Translations under genes and position numbers: made by a program | Part shown: positions 27,265 to 36,791 of the stretch, piece after piece | Numbering within the stretch: position 1 is the stretch's first letter | How the letters are laid out: every line of letters starts with the position of its first letter | Assembly (NCBI RefSeq): GCF_003605755.1 | Contig: NZ_RAHJ01000014.1 | Span: 1 to 64,000 of the forward strand | DNA length: 64,000 bases | Direction: 5' to 3' | From: Tsuneonella suprasediminis | GTDB lineage: Bacteria > Pseudomonadota > Alphaproteobacteria > Sphingomonadales > Sphingomonadaceae | Notes under the pieces: generated by a model | Seen by the model: only the letters and a program-made list of their open reading frames with translations | The model's database searches: none | What the model was told of the DNA's origin: nothing

Positions 27265-27681
27265 TCAATCCTCCTGTTGGCTCATCGTCTTGTATACGTA
27301 CTGGGCTGTGCAGCTGATCAGGATGAAGCCCGTCAGCGACGCGATGCCAGCAATCACCCTGAGGTGATCGGTTGGATAGATGTCGCCCAGGCCCACCGTC
27401 GTCACGGTGATCAGGGCGAAGTAATAATAATCCATGGGCGACATCGCCGGTTCCTTGGCGAACCCGCCAAGACCGACCGAGGCTGCCCATGCGAAACCAG
27501 CCGCGAAGACGACGGCTACCATCATGTGGCTGATGAGAACGAGCAATGAGCCGCCCGTTAGTCTCAGACCGGTCGGCGCAAGCCCCGGCGGTGAAAGCTT
27601 CTTCGCAAGTCTCAGCATGGCCAAGTGCAAGATCAGTGACGCAATAAAGAGTGAAATCCCGATTGCCGTTGCCGCGATCAT
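27265..27681 (-). CDS. small potassium-channel-like membrane protein
   Basis: A 138-residue protein with three hydrophobic segments and a pore loop that carries the K+ selectivity motif TTVGLGD (in [18 protein letters not shown]). It resembles ion-channel domain (Ion_trans_2) proteins without a cytosolic RCK part. Its start overlaps the end of the copper ATPase gene by four bases (ATGA), so it is a fixed member of the copper operon. Its job there is unknown; charge balance during metal export is one guess. Confidence 0.85.
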   Translation of the reverse strand: MIAATAIGISLFIASLILHLAMLRLAKKLSPPGLAPTGLRLTGGSLLVLISHMMVAVVFAAGFAWAASVGLGGFAKEPAMSPMDYYYFALITVTTVGLGDIYPTDHLRVIAGIASLTGFILISCTAQYVYKTMSQQED

Positions 27682-30044
27682 GCCCGACCTTCGCTCAAGG
27701 TTGGAAGTTTGAGCCCACGAAGACGCAGGGCATTGGCGATGACCGACACCGACGAGAGGCTCATGGCCGCGGCAGCGATCATCGGATTGAGAAGAAGGCC
27801 AAAGGCGGGAAACAGCACGCCCGCCGCCACCGGGATGCCCAGCGCATTATAGCCGAACGCGAACACGAGGTTTTGGCGAATATTGCGCATGGTGGCGCGC
27901 GACAGCACGATAGCTTGGAGCACACCGGTCAGGTCGCCGCGGACCAGCGTGACACCCGCGCTTTCGATCGCCACGTCGGTGCCGGTTCCCATTGCAATGC
28001 CGACATCCGCAGCCGCCAGCGCTGGCGCATCGTTAATGCCGTCCCCCGCCATTGCAACGCGCTTACCGGAGGCCTTGAGCGCCTCGACTTTGCGATGCTT
28101 ATCCTCGGGCGAGACGTTTGCCTCGACCTCGTCGATGCCGAGCTGGCGGGCCACGGCTTCGGCGGTGGCGCGGCTATCGCCGGTTAGCATGACCACTTCG
28201 ATCCCGCGCTCGTGCAGCGCCCGAATGGCCGCAGCGCTTGTCGGCTTGATCGGATCGGCGACCGCGATCAGCCCTGCCGGTGCGCCATCGGCGGCCACGA
28301 ACATCACGGTCTGGCCTTGGGAGCGTCCGGCTTCTGCGGACGCGAGCCATTCCGCATCATCGATACCGAGTCGCCGCATCAGTTTCTCGTTGCCAATGGC
28401 GACTTTCTGCGGTCCCACGCGCGCCTCGACACCCTCGCCGGTAGTCGACAACAGTTCCGACGCTGCCTCGAACGCCACGTCTCGCGCCTTGGCGCCTTCA
28501 ACTATTGCGTGGGCGAGCGGATGCTCGCTCCCCGCTTCGACTGCGGCAACGGCGGAAAGGAACTCGGCCTCGTCGAGGCCCACTCGGGGAGTGACGGCTA
28601 CGAGATCGGGCTTGCCCATGGTGAGAGTGCCCGTCTTGTCGACCACCAGCGTGTCGATCTTCTCAAGCGTCTCCAGCGCCTCGGCGTTGCGAATGAGGAT
28701 GCCGTGCTGGGCGCCCTTGCCGGTCCCGGTCATGATCGACATCGGCGTTGCAAGGCCGAGCGCACATGGACAGGCAATTATGAGAACCGCGATCGCGTTG
28801 ACCAGCGCATAGGCAAGCGCGGGGAATGGCCCCCAGATTGCCCAGACGATAAACGTCACGATCGCGATGACGACGACGGAAGGCACGAACCAGGCCGCGA
28901 CCTGATCGGCCAGACGCTGGATAGGTGCCCGGCTGCGCTGTGCCTCAGCGACCATCTGGACGATCTTGGACAGCATGGTGTCCTTGCCGACGGCGCCAGC
29001 GCGCATGACGAAGCCGCCGGTCTGGTTGACCGTTCCGCCGATCACCTGGTCGCCGGCCTTCTTGGACACGGGCAACGGCTCACCGCTGATCATGGACTCG
29101 TCGATCGCGCTCGCGCCTTCGGTCACTTCGCCATCGACCGGCACCCTGTCACCCGGGCGGACGCGGAGCATGTCTCCGCTCGCCAATTGGTCGAGGGAGA
29201 CTTCGCGTTCATCGCCACTGCCGAAGATCTTGAGCGCGGTCGGCGGCGCGAGTTCAAGGAGCGCGCGCAAGGCACTCGAGGTCGAGCCCCGCGCCCTGAG
29301 TTCAAGCACCTGGCCAAGTAGGACGAGCGTGGTGATGACCGCCGCCGCCTCGTAATAGACGCCGACGCGCCCCGAGTGATCGCGGAAGGCGGGCGGGAAT
29401 ATGTCGGGCAGGAGCGTTGCGACGACACTGAACAGGAATGCGATCGCAACGCCGAAGCCGATCAGCGTAAACATGTTGAGATTACGGGTCTTCAGCGACT
29501 GCCACGCGCGCTCGAAGAAAGTCCAGCCGCCCCACAGAACCACTGGTGTGGCGAGCGCCAGCTGCGCCCATTGCGCGCGTGCCGGTTCGATCAGCCGGTC
29601 GAAGCTGATCCCGGGCACCATGTCGCTCATCGCGTAGACGAACAACGGCAGGGTGAAGAGCGCGCTGATCCAGAACCGGCGGGTCATGTCGACGAGTTCG
29701 GGGTCGGGTCCATCTTCGAGGCTCACCGTCTCGGGCTCCAGCGCCATTCCGCAGATGGGGCAGCTTCCCGGTCCTACCTGCCGGATCTCGGGATGCATGG
29801 GACAGGTGTAAGTCGTCCCTTCGGGAACGTCCTCGACCTGCTTGAGATGCGCTCCGGACAGATAGTGTTCCGGATCGACAACGAATTTGTCCTTGCACCG
29901 CGCCGAACAGAAGTAGTGCGTCGCGCCGTCGTGCTCGGCGATATGCGTAGCACCCTCGATCGTCACGCTCATGCCGCAGACAGGGTCGATGGCGGTAGCT
30001 TCACCTTGGCCTTGGCCTGCGTGGTGGGTGTCGCAACAGCTCAT
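27678..30044 (-). CDS. copper-translocating P1B-type ATPase
   Basis: A 788-residue metal pump. In place of N-terminal HMA domains it has a YHS domain (DPVCGMSV ... [11 protein letters not shown], residues 20-55) and a heavy-metal-binding motif (TCPMHPEI ... CPICGM, about 80-103). Then eight membrane segments with the CPC metal site (about residue 425), the phosphorylation motif DKTGT (about 468), GSEHPLA of the nucleotide domain, and [10 protein letters not shown]. It exports Cu(I) from the cytosol. It is the main pump of the CsoR-led operon and lies just after the DUF411 gene. Confidence 0.95.
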   Translation of the reverse strand: MSCCDTHHAGQGQGEATAIDPVCGMSVTIEGATHIAEHDGATHYFCSARCKDKFVVDPEHYLSGAHLKQVEDVPEGTTYTCPMHPEIRQVGPGSCPICGMALEPETVSLEDGPDPELVDMTRRFWISALFTLPLFVYAMSDMVPGISFDRLIEPARAQWAQLALATPVVLWGGWTFFERAWQSLKTRNLNMFTLIGFGVAIAFLFSVVATLLPDIFPPAFRDHSGRVGVYYEAAAVITTLVLLGQVLELRARGSTSSALRALLELAPPTALKIFGSGDEREVSLDQLASGDMLRVRPGDRVPVDGEVTEGASAIDESMISGEPLPVSKKAGDQVIGGTVNQTGGFVMRAGAVGKDTMLSKIVQMVAEAQRSRAPIQRLADQVAAWFVPSVVVIAIVTFIVWAIWGPFPALAYALVNAIAVLIIACPCALGLATPMSIMTGTGKGAQHGILIRNAEALETLEKIDTLVVDKTGTLTMGKPDLVAVTPRVGLDEAEFLSAVAAVEAGSEHPLAHAIVEGAKARDVAFEAASELLSTTGEGVEARVGPQKVAIGNEKLMRRLGIDDAEWLASAEAGRSQGQTVMFVAADGAPAGLIAVADPIKPTSAAAIRALHERGIEVVMLTGDSRATAEAVARQLGIDEVEANVSPEDKHRKVEALKASGKRVAMAGDGINDAPALAAADVGIAMGTGTDVAIESAGVTLVRGDLTGVLQAIVLSRATMRNIRQNLVFAFGYNALGIPVAAGVLFPAFGLLLNPMIAAAAMSLSSVSVIANALRLRGLKLPTLSEGRA

Positions 30045-30083
30045 GGATTGGCTCCTCTGCTTCGCAGGTGCGTATGACTGAAA

Positions 30084-30548
30084 TCAGGGATAGGACGCGA
30101 ACACCTCGCGGCGGCCGCTGCCGAACGCTATGACCTGATAGGGTTGCACTTTGCCCCCCGCTTCCATGCCGGGCGACCCGAGCGGCATACCGGCGACCGC
30201 TAGCCCTTCGACCCAGTCGGGCCTTTCCGCGAGCAGACGCTCGACGTCCGCGGCAGGCACGTGGCCCTCGATGACGTATCCATCCGCAATCATGGTATGA
30301 CACGAACAAAGGTCATCGGGCACGCCGTTCTGCGCCTTTACAGACGCCATGTCGGGGTGATCGACCGTGGCGACTTCATGCCGGTCGCCCTGCCGCATGT
30401 GCGCGGCCCAGGCTTCGCAGCATCCGCAGCTGGGATCGCGATACATGGTGAAGCTGGCTGCCTGCGCCGCGCCCGTACAGGCTGCGAGCAACATCGTGCC
30501 AAGTATGGGGAGAAGCGGGCGACGGGTCAGATTTCTGCTTTGGCTCAT
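30084..30548 (-). CDS. DUF411 copper-associated periplasmic protein
   Basis: A 154-residue exported protein with a lipobox-like signal (GTMLLAACTGAAQA) and the DUF411 signature MYRDPSCGCCEAWAAHM, DDLCSCHTMIADGYVIEGHV and GLAVAGMPLGSPGME. The CxCC and CxC cysteines likely bind Cu(I). DUF411 genes are frequent companions of copABCD. The start ATG overlaps the stop of the upstream lipoprotein gene. Confidence 0.9.
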   Translation of the reverse strand: MSQSRNLTRRPLLPILGTMLLAACTGAAQAASFTMYRDPSCGCCEAWAAHMRQGDRHEVATVDHPDMASVKAQNGVPDDLCSCHTMIADGYVIEGHVPAADVERLLAERPDWVEGLAVAGMPLGSPGMEAGGKVQPYQVIAFGSGRREVFASYP

Positions 30549-30943
30549 CAGTTGTGTCCCATTGCTTTCATGTCTTCGTCGGACATGGTGGACATGTCGT
30601 GGCCGGCATGCGGATCAGCGGCGGGCGTTGCGGCTGCCGTCGGCGTGGGAGTTGCGACGGGTGCCGGCGCGACCTTGCGAGCGGAAGGCGCGGGCGCGCT
30701 GGTGGTTGCAGGCTGCGGACTCGACGCGGCGACTGGCGCATCAGATCGCGGCTCGGAGACTGGCTCGGTGACCGCCTCGGAAATCGCTTCGGAAGCGATC
30801 GGAGCCGGGGTTGCGGCAGCCGCCTCGGCTGCCGGAGTTTCCTCTTCCACCGGAGCAGCAGCTTCTCCGCACGCTGCCAGCGGAAGCAGGAGCGCGGGCG
30901 CAAGCAACGACTTACCGGCGAAGGCGAGATAATTGAGACGCAT
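30548..30943 (-). CDS. Pro/Ala-rich lipoprotein with Met/His tail
   Basis: A 131-residue lipoprotein: signal LLAPALLLPLAACGEAAAP with the lipobox at LAAC, a low-complexity Pro/Ala/Thr/Ser linker of about 80 residues, and a tail rich in His and Met (DPHAGHDMSTMSDEDMKAMG). The tail pattern HxxHxM is the kind that binds copper in PcoE/CopB-like proteins. The ORF is open further upstream, but ATG 30943 with AGGAGCC is the natural signal-peptide start. I do not recognise a named family. Confidence 0.75.
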   Translation of the reverse strand: MRLNYLAFAGKSLLAPALLLPLAACGEAAAPVEEETPAAEAAAATPAPIASEAISEAVTEPVSEPRSDAPVAASSPQPATTSAPAPSARKVAPAPVATPTPTAAATPAADPHAGHDMSTMSDEDMKAMGHN

Positions 30944-30954
30944 GGCAGGCTCCT

Positions 30955-31584
30955 TCAGAGTTTGAGGTGATTGAGGCCGTGAGCGAGTTCGCCGCCCATG
31001 TAACCCTGAGCGATCAGCAGCGCTGCAATCGGGAAAAGCGTGAGGCGAAAAGCAAGGCGAGACTGCGGATTTTGAAACGCGATCCACGCTGCCACCAAGC
31101 TGAGGGCCGCGATCAGCATCCCGTTCCAGCGGTGAAGCTGCATGACGGTATCCCCGCCGAACCACAGTCCGGTGTGTATCCATCCGAACAGGGCTGCAAC
31201 GACCGCTCCCGCAGCGCCGCCGTAGATCATGATCTTCACGGCCGCTTCGCGTTCGGGAGTGCGGCGCGCCATCACGAACAGCTCGGTAAGCGCAGCCATC
31301 AGCAAGAGCGCAATCGGGAAGTGGACGGTTGCCGGATGCAAGCTCTTCAAGACACCGGCGATGCCGCCGCTCTCGACTTGCTCGGTATCATGGCCTTGGG
31401 TGGTTTCTTCGGAAACTGCTGCACCGCCCATCGCTTCCATATCGTGACCGGGCTGAGCACGGACCGCCTCGCTTGCAACTGCGCGCGTGTTCTCCTCCCC
31501 ATGCTTCTCGTCGCCATGCGCGAACGCAATCGTCGCAGAGAATAAGAGAAAAATACCAGCGCCGAGGCGAAGCACGAAGTTCAC
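30955..31584 (-). CDS. DUF2231 membrane protein
   Basis: A 209-residue protein that starts at GTG 31584, overlapping the csoR stop by four bases (GTGA). Signal peptide ending FAHG, a His/Met-containing periplasmic stretch (GHDMEAMGG), and a DUF2231 domain with four membrane segments (LHPATVHFPIALLLMAALTE, MIYGGAAGAVVAALFGWIHT, HRWNGMLIAALSLVAAWI, LTLFPIAALLIAQGYMGGEL). DUF2231 proteins are haem- or metal-linked membrane proteins seen in copper loci. Function is not proven. Confidence 0.85.
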   Translation of the reverse strand: MNFVLRLGAGIFLLFSATIAFAHGDEKHGEENTRAVASEAVRAQPGHDMEAMGGAAVSEETTQGHDTEQVESGGIAGVLKSLHPATVHFPIALLLMAALTELFVMARRTPEREAAVKIMIYGGAAGAVVAALFGWIHTGLWFGGDTVMQLHRWNGMLIAALSLVAAWIAFQNPQSRLAFRLTLFPIAALLIAQGYMGGELAHGLNHLKL

Positions 31585-31856
31585 CGCTTTGCCTTCTCGA
31601 AAAGGTCGACCAGCTCGCCGAACTTCTGCTTCTGCTCGTCGGCATCACCGCTCGCGATCGCTTCGGCCACGCAGCACGCCGCATGGCGCTTGAGGATTTC
31701 GCTCTCGGCACGGCCAAGGGCAGCCTTGACCGCCTGGACCTGGTTGAGGACATCGATGCAGTAACGATCGTCTTCGATCATCTGCGCCACGCCGCGCACT
31801 TGCCCTTCGATTCTCCGAAGCCGATTGACGATGCGGGAACCATCGGTTGCTGACAC
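31581..31856 (-). CDS. csoR: CsoR-type copper-sensing repressor
   Basis: A 91-residue all-helical repressor. Cu(I) ligands Cys33 (RYC), His58 and Cys62 (RHAACC) have the exact 25/4 spacing of CsoR; the basic start RIVNRLRRIEGQVRGVAQMI is typical. I chose GTG 31856 because the family starts there, although the frame is open to 32051. It represses in the apo form and releases DNA with Cu(I). It leads the minus-strand copper operon and is divergent from copAB, with two palindromic operators between them. Confidence 0.9.
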   Translation of the reverse strand: MSATDGSRIVNRLRRIEGQVRGVAQMIEDDRYCIDVLNQVQAVKAALGRAESEILKRHAACCVAEAIASGDADEQKQKFGELVDLFEKAKR

Positions 31857-31878
31857 GTTTAACGCTCCATCTGTCAGA

Positions 31879-31894
31879 ATACCCTGCGGGGTAT
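31879..31894. promoter_or_regulatory. CsoR-type operator 1
   Basis: Perfect palindrome ATACCC-TGCG-GGGTAT, 23 bases ahead of the csoR start. This matches the TACCCC/GGGGTA style of CsoR boxes. Confidence 0.7.
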
Positions 31895-31900
31895 CTTGCA

Positions 31901-31917
31901 ATACTCCTGGGGGGTAT
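31901..31917. promoter_or_regulatory. CsoR-type operator 2
   Basis: ATACTCC-TGG-GGGGTAT is a second, slightly imperfect palindrome, centred 22-23 bases from operator 1 (about two helical turns) and 33 bases ahead of copA. Confidence 0.65.
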
Positions 31918-31949
31918 ATATGACAAGGGCAGAAGGAGTTGCAAGACCC

Positions 31950-33770
31950 ATGTCTCAATTGCTGGTTTCCCGTCGAAGGCTGATTGGAGCAGGAGCGCTT
32001 GGCGCAGGTGCACTGGCCTTGCCCGCCTGGGCACGCGGTGCCGATCTGCACGGCGGTGGATCGATCCGCCCCGGCTTCGACGAAGTGTCAGGCCGCGACA
32101 TCGCGCTGACCATCGGCGAAGGACCTCGCGTGGTTCAGGGTCGACGCGGACACGCAGTCGCCGTAAACGGTAGCGTGCCCGGTCCGCTGGTGCGCCTGCG
32201 CGAAGGTCAGCCGGTTCGCCTCGCGGTCACGAACACTCTTGATGAGGACAGCTCGATCCATTGGCATGGCCTGCTGCTGCCGTTCCAGTTCGACGGCGTT
32301 CCCGGTGTCAGCTTCCCCGGAATCAGGCCGGGCGAAACCTTCGTCTACGACATCCCTGCGCTGCGACAGAGCGGCACATATTGGTGGCATAGCCACTCGG
32401 GACTGCAGGAACAGGCCGGACATTACGGCCCGATCGTGGTCGAACCGTCCGGCACGGACGCCGTGCAGGCGGACCGCGACTACGTGCTGCTGCTTAGCGA
32501 TTTCACCCCGCTTCACCCGCACACGATCATGGATAAGCTGAAGAAGGGTGAAGGCTACTTCAATTACCAGCAGAACACCTGGACCGACGACTATCCGCTG
32601 TCGGGCGAGGACCGGCGGATGTGGGCGCGCATGCGTATGATGGCAACCGACATTCTGGACGTGACGGGATCGACCTACACCTACCTCGCCAATGGGCGCG
32701 GCCCGGAAGAGGGTCTCGAGTTCCTGTTCAACCCCGGCGAGCGGGTGCGGCTGCGCGTCATCAACGGCAGCGCGATGACCTTCTTCAACGTCCGCATTCC
32801 GGGCGTGAAATTCTGGGTGGTCGGCGCCGATGGGCAGAGCGTGCGCCCGGTCGAGGTCGAGGAGTTTCAGATCGGCACTGCGGAGACCTATGACATCGTC
32901 GTCGAGCCGACCGGCGAAGCCCGGACGATCGTGGCCGAAAGCATGGACCGCTCGGGCATGGCTGTGGCGACCCTCGCCTCGCGTCCCGGCGCGCGGGCAC
33001 CGGTCCCGCCCTTGCGCGATCCGCCACTGCTGACGATGGCGGACATGGGCATGAACCACGGCTCGGGCGGAATGGACCATGGTGGCGGCGACATGGCCGG
33101 CATGGATCATTCGGCCATGGGCCATGACATGTCATCACAAGGTGCGACCGCCGACCAGATGGCCGGAATGGATATGAGCGGCATGAACATGCGCGACACA
33201 TCCCTTCTTCCGCCTGACGTGAAGGTCGGGCCCGGCATCGACATGGTGTCGATGAATCCGGTCGATCGCATGGGCGATCCGGGCCTCGGCTTGGACAACG
33301 TTCCCCACAAGGTTCTCACCTACAAGGATCTTGTTGCGCTCGAGCCGAACGACGATCTGCGCCGCCCGTCACGGAGCATGGAGATCCATCTGACCGGCAA
33401 CATGGAACGCTACATGTGGTCGTTCGACGGCAGGAAGTTCACCGCCGTGAGCGACGACCCCATTCGCTTCGCTTACAACGAGCGCGTCCGCGTGAAGCTC
33501 GTCAACGACACGATGATGGCACATCCGATCCATCTGCACGGGCATTTCTTCGAGCTGGTCAACGGCGCGCCTGCCGACCGGCAGCCGCAGAAGCACACGG
33601 TGATCGTGCAGCCCGGCGGCAGCGCGACCTTCGACCTCACCGCTGACGAACAGGGCGACTGGGCCTTCCACTGCCATCTGCTCTACCACATGCATTCGGG
33701 CATGTTCCAGATTGTGACCGTCGCCAAGCCGCCTTCGGCTCCCGATGTGAAGCGGGTGGGAGAAGACTGA
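31950..33770 (+). CDS. copA: CopA family multicopper oxidase
   Basis: A 606-residue periplasmic copper oxidase. Tat signal SRRRLIGAGALGAGAL at residues 7-22. Three cupredoxin domains hold the ligand motifs HWHG, HSHSG (in YWWHSHSG), HPIHLHGH and HCHLLYHMHSGM. A Met/His-rich insert between domains 2 and 3 (MNHGSGGMDHGGGDMAGMD and following) is the CopA hallmark. It oxidises Cu(I) in the periplasm. ATG 31950 with AAGGAG upstream fits the Tat signal; ATG 31920 would add ten residues and fall in the operator. It overlaps copB. Confidence 0.96.
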   Translation: MSQLLVSRRRLIGAGALGAGALALPAWARGADLHGGGSIRPGFDEVSGRDIALTIGEGPRVVQGRRGHAVAVNGSVPGPLVRLREGQPVRLAVTNTLDEDSSIHWHGLLLPFQFDGVPGVSFPGIRPGETFVYDIPALRQSGTYWWHSHSGLQEQAGHYGPIVVEPSGTDAVQADRDYVLLLSDFTPLHPHTIMDKLKKGEGYFNYQQNTWTDDYPLSGEDRRMWARMRMMATDILDVTGSTYTYLANGRGPEEGLEFLFNPGERVRLRVINGSAMTFFNVRIPGVKFWVVGADGQSVRPVEVEEFQIGTAETYDIVVEPTGEARTIVAESMDRSGMAVATLASRPGARAPVPPLRDPPLLTMADMGMNHGSGGMDHGGGDMAGMDHSAMGHDMSSQGATADQMAGMDMSGMNMRDTSLLPPDVKVGPGIDMVSMNPVDRMGDPGLGLDNVPHKVLTYKDLVALEPNDDLRRPSRSMEIHLTGNMERYMWSFDGRKFTAVSDDPIRFAYNERVRVKLVNDTMMAHPIHLHGHFFELVNGAPADRQPQKHTVIVQPGGSATFDLTADEQGDWAFHCHLLYHMHSGMFQIVTVAKPPSAPDVKRVGED

Positions 33771-34951
33771 TGCGCCTGATCGTCGCCATGCTCCTAGCGG
33801 GCACCGCCACGCCGGCCTTCGCGCAGGACCATTCGGGCCACGCAATGCCCGCCGCGCAGTCACCAGCCCAGACCGAATGCGAAAAGGAAGCCGCCCGCCA
33901 TCGTTCTATGGGTCATGCGGTACCCGAAGGGGCGTGTGAGCCCACTACGCAACCGAGCGAAACAGCCTCGGCCGACTTGCACGAAAGCCACTCCGGCATG
34001 GATCATTCGCAGATGAAGCATAGCCAGATGGAGGGAATGGACCATCCAGCGATGGACCATTCCAATATGGAAAGCATGGACCACGCGGCGATGGGCCATG
34101 AAGGGATGCAATCGTCCGGCCAAGCGCCGATGGACCATCAGGTGATGGACCACGGAGCGATGGAACATGGAGCCATGGACCATGGCGCTATGGACATGCC
34201 CTCCATTCCGCAAGGACCGCCTCCGGCTGCGGCGGGATCGGGACCGCCTCGCGCCGCCGATGCGATCTGGGGTGCGGACGCAATGCGCGCCTCGCGCGAT
34301 GCCCTGCGCGCTGAGAACGGTGGGATGAAGGTGTTCTGGTTCCAGGGCGACCGTGCCGAATATCGCGCACGCGAAGGTGGCGATGGTTACCTGTGGGACG
34401 TGCAGGGCTATTACGGCGGCGACCTCGACAAGTTCTGGTTCAAGAGCGAGGGCGAAGGTACCTTCGGGGAGAAGCCCGAGTCCGCCGAAATCCAAGGCCT
34501 TTGGAGTCACGCGATCGGTCCTTGGTGGGACCTGCAGGCTGGTGTCCGACAGGACCTGACCGGCCCTGAACGGACCCATGCCGTCCTCGGCGTGCAGGGT
34601 CTTGCGCCTTATATGTTCGAGGTCGACGCGGCCGCTTTCCTGTCGACCAAGGGCGATCTGACCGCACGAGTCGAAGCCGAACTTGACCAGCGCATTACTC
34701 AACGTCTCATCCTCCAGCCGCGCGCCGAGGTGAACCTGTCAGCGCAGGACATTCCCGAACTGGGTGTCGGAGCTGGTCTCGATTCCGTCGAACTGGGCCT
34801 GCGGCTGCGCTACGAATTCGCCCGTGAATTCGCGCCCTATGTCGGCGTCGAACAGGAATGGAAGGTGGGCCAAAGCGCCGACTATGCCCGCCTTGCAGGC
34901 GAAGATCCGAGCGTGACCAACTACGTCGTAGGCGTCCGGTTCTGGTTCTGA
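33770..34951 (+). CDS. copB: CopB family outer-membrane copper resistance protein
   Basis: A 393-residue protein. Signal peptide to FAQ, then a long region (residues 20-145) packed with MDH, HSQM and GAMDHG units, over 20 Met-Asp-His style repeats, which should bind many copper ions. The C-terminal CopB domain (KVFWFQGDRAEYRAREGG, YYGGDLDKFWFKSEGEGTFG) is an outer-membrane beta barrel that ends in Phe (VVGVRFWF). Its ATG shares a base with the copA stop (TGATG). Confidence 0.95.
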   Translation: MRLIVAMLLAGTATPAFAQDHSGHAMPAAQSPAQTECEKEAARHRSMGHAVPEGACEPTTQPSETASADLHESHSGMDHSQMKHSQMEGMDHPAMDHSNMESMDHAAMGHEGMQSSGQAPMDHQVMDHGAMEHGAMDHGAMDMPSIPQGPPPAAAGSGPPRAADAIWGADAMRASRDALRAENGGMKVFWFQGDRAEYRAREGGDGYLWDVQGYYGGDLDKFWFKSEGEGTFGEKPESAEIQGLWSHAIGPWWDLQAGVRQDLTGPERTHAVLGVQGLAPYMFEVDAAAFLSTKGDLTARVEAELDQRITQRLILQPRAEVNLSAQDIPELGVGAGLDSVELGLRLRYEFAREFAPYVGVEQEWKVGQSADYARLAGEDPSVTNYVVGVRFWF

Positions 34952-34962
34952 GGAGGTAAACG

Positions 34963-35477
34963 ATGAGGTTTACAGGTTTCGCGGCTGCGGCTGCAGCGGC
35001 ACTCGGTGCGTTCGTCCCTGCGGCACACGCTCAGCATGCCGATCACGCCGATCATTCGGCCCATGGTACCCAAACCGCAGCGCCGGACGCGCTCAAGCAG
35101 CAGGCGAAGTCCGTGCTCGTTGCCTACCGCGACGCACTGGTTGCCCGCGACGAGGCTGCCATGCGTATGCTGTTTGCCGCGGACTCCTTGGTGTTCGAGA
35201 ACGGCAAGGCCGAGGACACGTTCGCGCAATACATGGAGCACCACCTCGGCCCGGAGCTCGGCGAAATAACCGAGTTTACATCACCAATCCGACGGTGAAC
35301 GTCCGGATGGTCGGTCATGTGGCGTTTGGTCATGAAACCTACCACTACCGGATCGCCCTCACGGATGGTCGTGCAATCGAGCGCGACGGGGTTCCTACAT
35401 CGGTCCTGACTCACGAGGATGGCGCTTGGAAAATCCTCCAGTACCATTCCTCGTCCCGCGCGCCGCGCCCGAACTGA
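34963..35477 (+). pseudogene. SnoaL/DUF4440-like exported protein, frameshifted
   Basis: The first part (34963-35298) has a signal peptide ending AHAQ, a His-rich start (HADHADHSAHG) and an NTF2-like fold (KQQAKSVLVAYRDALVARDE ... HHLGPELGEITEF). The second half of the same fold continues in another frame from about 35278 (ITNPTVNVRMVGHVAFGHET ... EDGAWKILQYHSS) to 35477. Joining them at about 35277-35282 restores one protein of about 170 residues. So one base has been lost or gained, by mutation or by sequencing error. AGGAGG precedes the ATG. It sits in the copAB operon. Confidence 0.8.
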
Positions 35478-35496
35478 TCGAGCGGCCGCTTCCGCA

Positions 35497-36222
35497 ATGA
35501 CAAGCCAGCGTTCGCGCAAACTGCGGCTGCACATCTTCGGCAGCAAGGTCCACAAGTGGCTCGCCGTCTTCGTCGGTGTCCAAGCGCTCCTGTGGATGGC
35601 AACCGGGACGATCATGTCGTTCCTGAAGATCGAACACGTCCGTTCCGAGCACGTGATCTCGCGCGAGCCGTTACCCCTGGGTGCTGACGCACCGCTACCC
35701 GCTTGGGCAACGAATGACGGCGACCTGGTCTCGGCAACCACGAAGACCGTCAACGGAAAACCGGTGGTCGAGTTGAAGCGCGTCAATGGCAGCGCCACGC
35801 TGCACGAAGCAATGACCGGACGGATATTGTCGCCGCTCTCCCGCGACACCGCCGAGCAAATCGCCTCGGCTGCCTGGACGGGGCCCGGCAGCGCGATCAG
35901 ATCCTCGAAGTCCATCGAAGCGCCGGTCGGCACCGAATTCGGTGGGCCGTTCCCTGCCTGGCAGGTGCAGTTCGCCGATCCGGATAGCACGCGCCTCTAT
36001 GTCGATGCATCAACCGGCGCGGTTCTTGCGGCGCGGAGCGACACCTGGCGCTTCTTCGATTTCGTCTGGGGGCTCCACATCATGGACTGGACCCAGCGCG
36101 ACCGGATCAACAGCTGGTGGCTGCTTCTGTTTGGCATCGGTGGGACCGTCATCGCTGGTTCGGGGTTCGTTCTTCTCGCCAATCGCCTTCCCAAACTGCA
36201 TAGAAGGCGAACACCAAAATGA
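35497..36222 (+). CDS. PepSY-domain membrane protein
   Basis: A 241-residue protein with membrane segments at both ends (KWLAVFVGVQALLWMATGTI; WWLLLFGIGGTVIAGSGFVL) and a periplasmic PepSY-like region between them (ADPDSTRLYVDASTGAVLAA). This is the short PepSY-TM type seen with copper or iron reductase genes. ATG 35497 begins just after the stop of the frameshifted gene. It is likely the last gene of the copAB operon. Confidence 0.83.
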   Translation: MTSQRSRKLRLHIFGSKVHKWLAVFVGVQALLWMATGTIMSFLKIEHVRSEHVISREPLPLGADAPLPAWATNDGDLVSATTKTVNGKPVVELKRVNGSATLHEAMTGRILSPLSRDTAEQIASAAWTGPGSAIRSSKSIEAPVGTEFGGPFPAWQVQFADPDSTRLYVDASTGAVLAARSDTWRFFDFVWGLHIMDWTQRDRINSWWLLLFGIGGTVIAGSGFVLLANRLPKLHRRRTPK

Positions 36223-36323
36223 TATTCTGCAAGTCCGTGCTGGGACGTGAACAAACCTGACAACGCACTGGCTATTTCTTCAGGTCGCTCGATCAGCAAT
36301 TCGAATGATCGCACTCCTTCCGG

Positions 36324-36779
36324 CTAAGATTTATCTTGCGCTGACCGTTCAATGCCAGGTTCGGCTGAGTTTGCTTGGCCGGGCATTGTTGAAAGGTAAT
36401 CCACTATCGCGGGAATGCTCTGCTCGCCGACAGGTGCCTTGTAGACATCGCGCATTTTGATCACGATCTCGCGCCACTTGTCTTTTGACAGCGGCGGTTG
36501 TGTCAGTGCCATGCTCGCCGAATGGCACGACGTGCAATTGGCGTTGATAACATCTGCATTTGCTCCTTCGGGATATTGTTGCTCATCGAATGGCAGATCG
36601 ATCGATTCAGAAGTAAGTGTGAACCCTGCCACGGAAACACTCGATGCTTGCGGCACAGTCTCGGACGTGGGTTCACGAAGCTTGGTTGGTCGCGCGCCAG
36701 GCGGTCCGATGATTATCAGAGCAATGGCCGTTACACCTACTGCACCAAATGCGAGCGTTCCGATCGGAGGGGCTTTCAT
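36324..36779 (-). CDS. sorB: c-type cytochrome subunit of sulfite dehydrogenase (SorB-like)
   Basis: A 151-residue protein with an N-terminal membrane/signal segment (IGTLAFGAVGVTAIALIII) and a single haem c site, CTSCH, with a Met ligand candidate in the C-terminal part (IKMRDVYKAP or STMPGQ). It follows the molybdenum enzyme gene by 12 bases in the same direction, the order of SorAB. It would take electrons from SorA and pass them to the respiratory chain. Confidence 0.85.
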   Translation of the reverse strand: MKAPPIGTLAFGAVGVTAIALIIIGPPGARPTKLREPTSETVPQASSVSVAGFTLTSESIDLPFDEQQYPEGANADVINANCTSCHSASMALTQPPLSKDKWREIVIKMRDVYKAPVGEQSIPAIVDYLSTMPGQANSAEPGIERSAQDKS

Positions 36780-36791
36780 GGCTCTTTCCTC

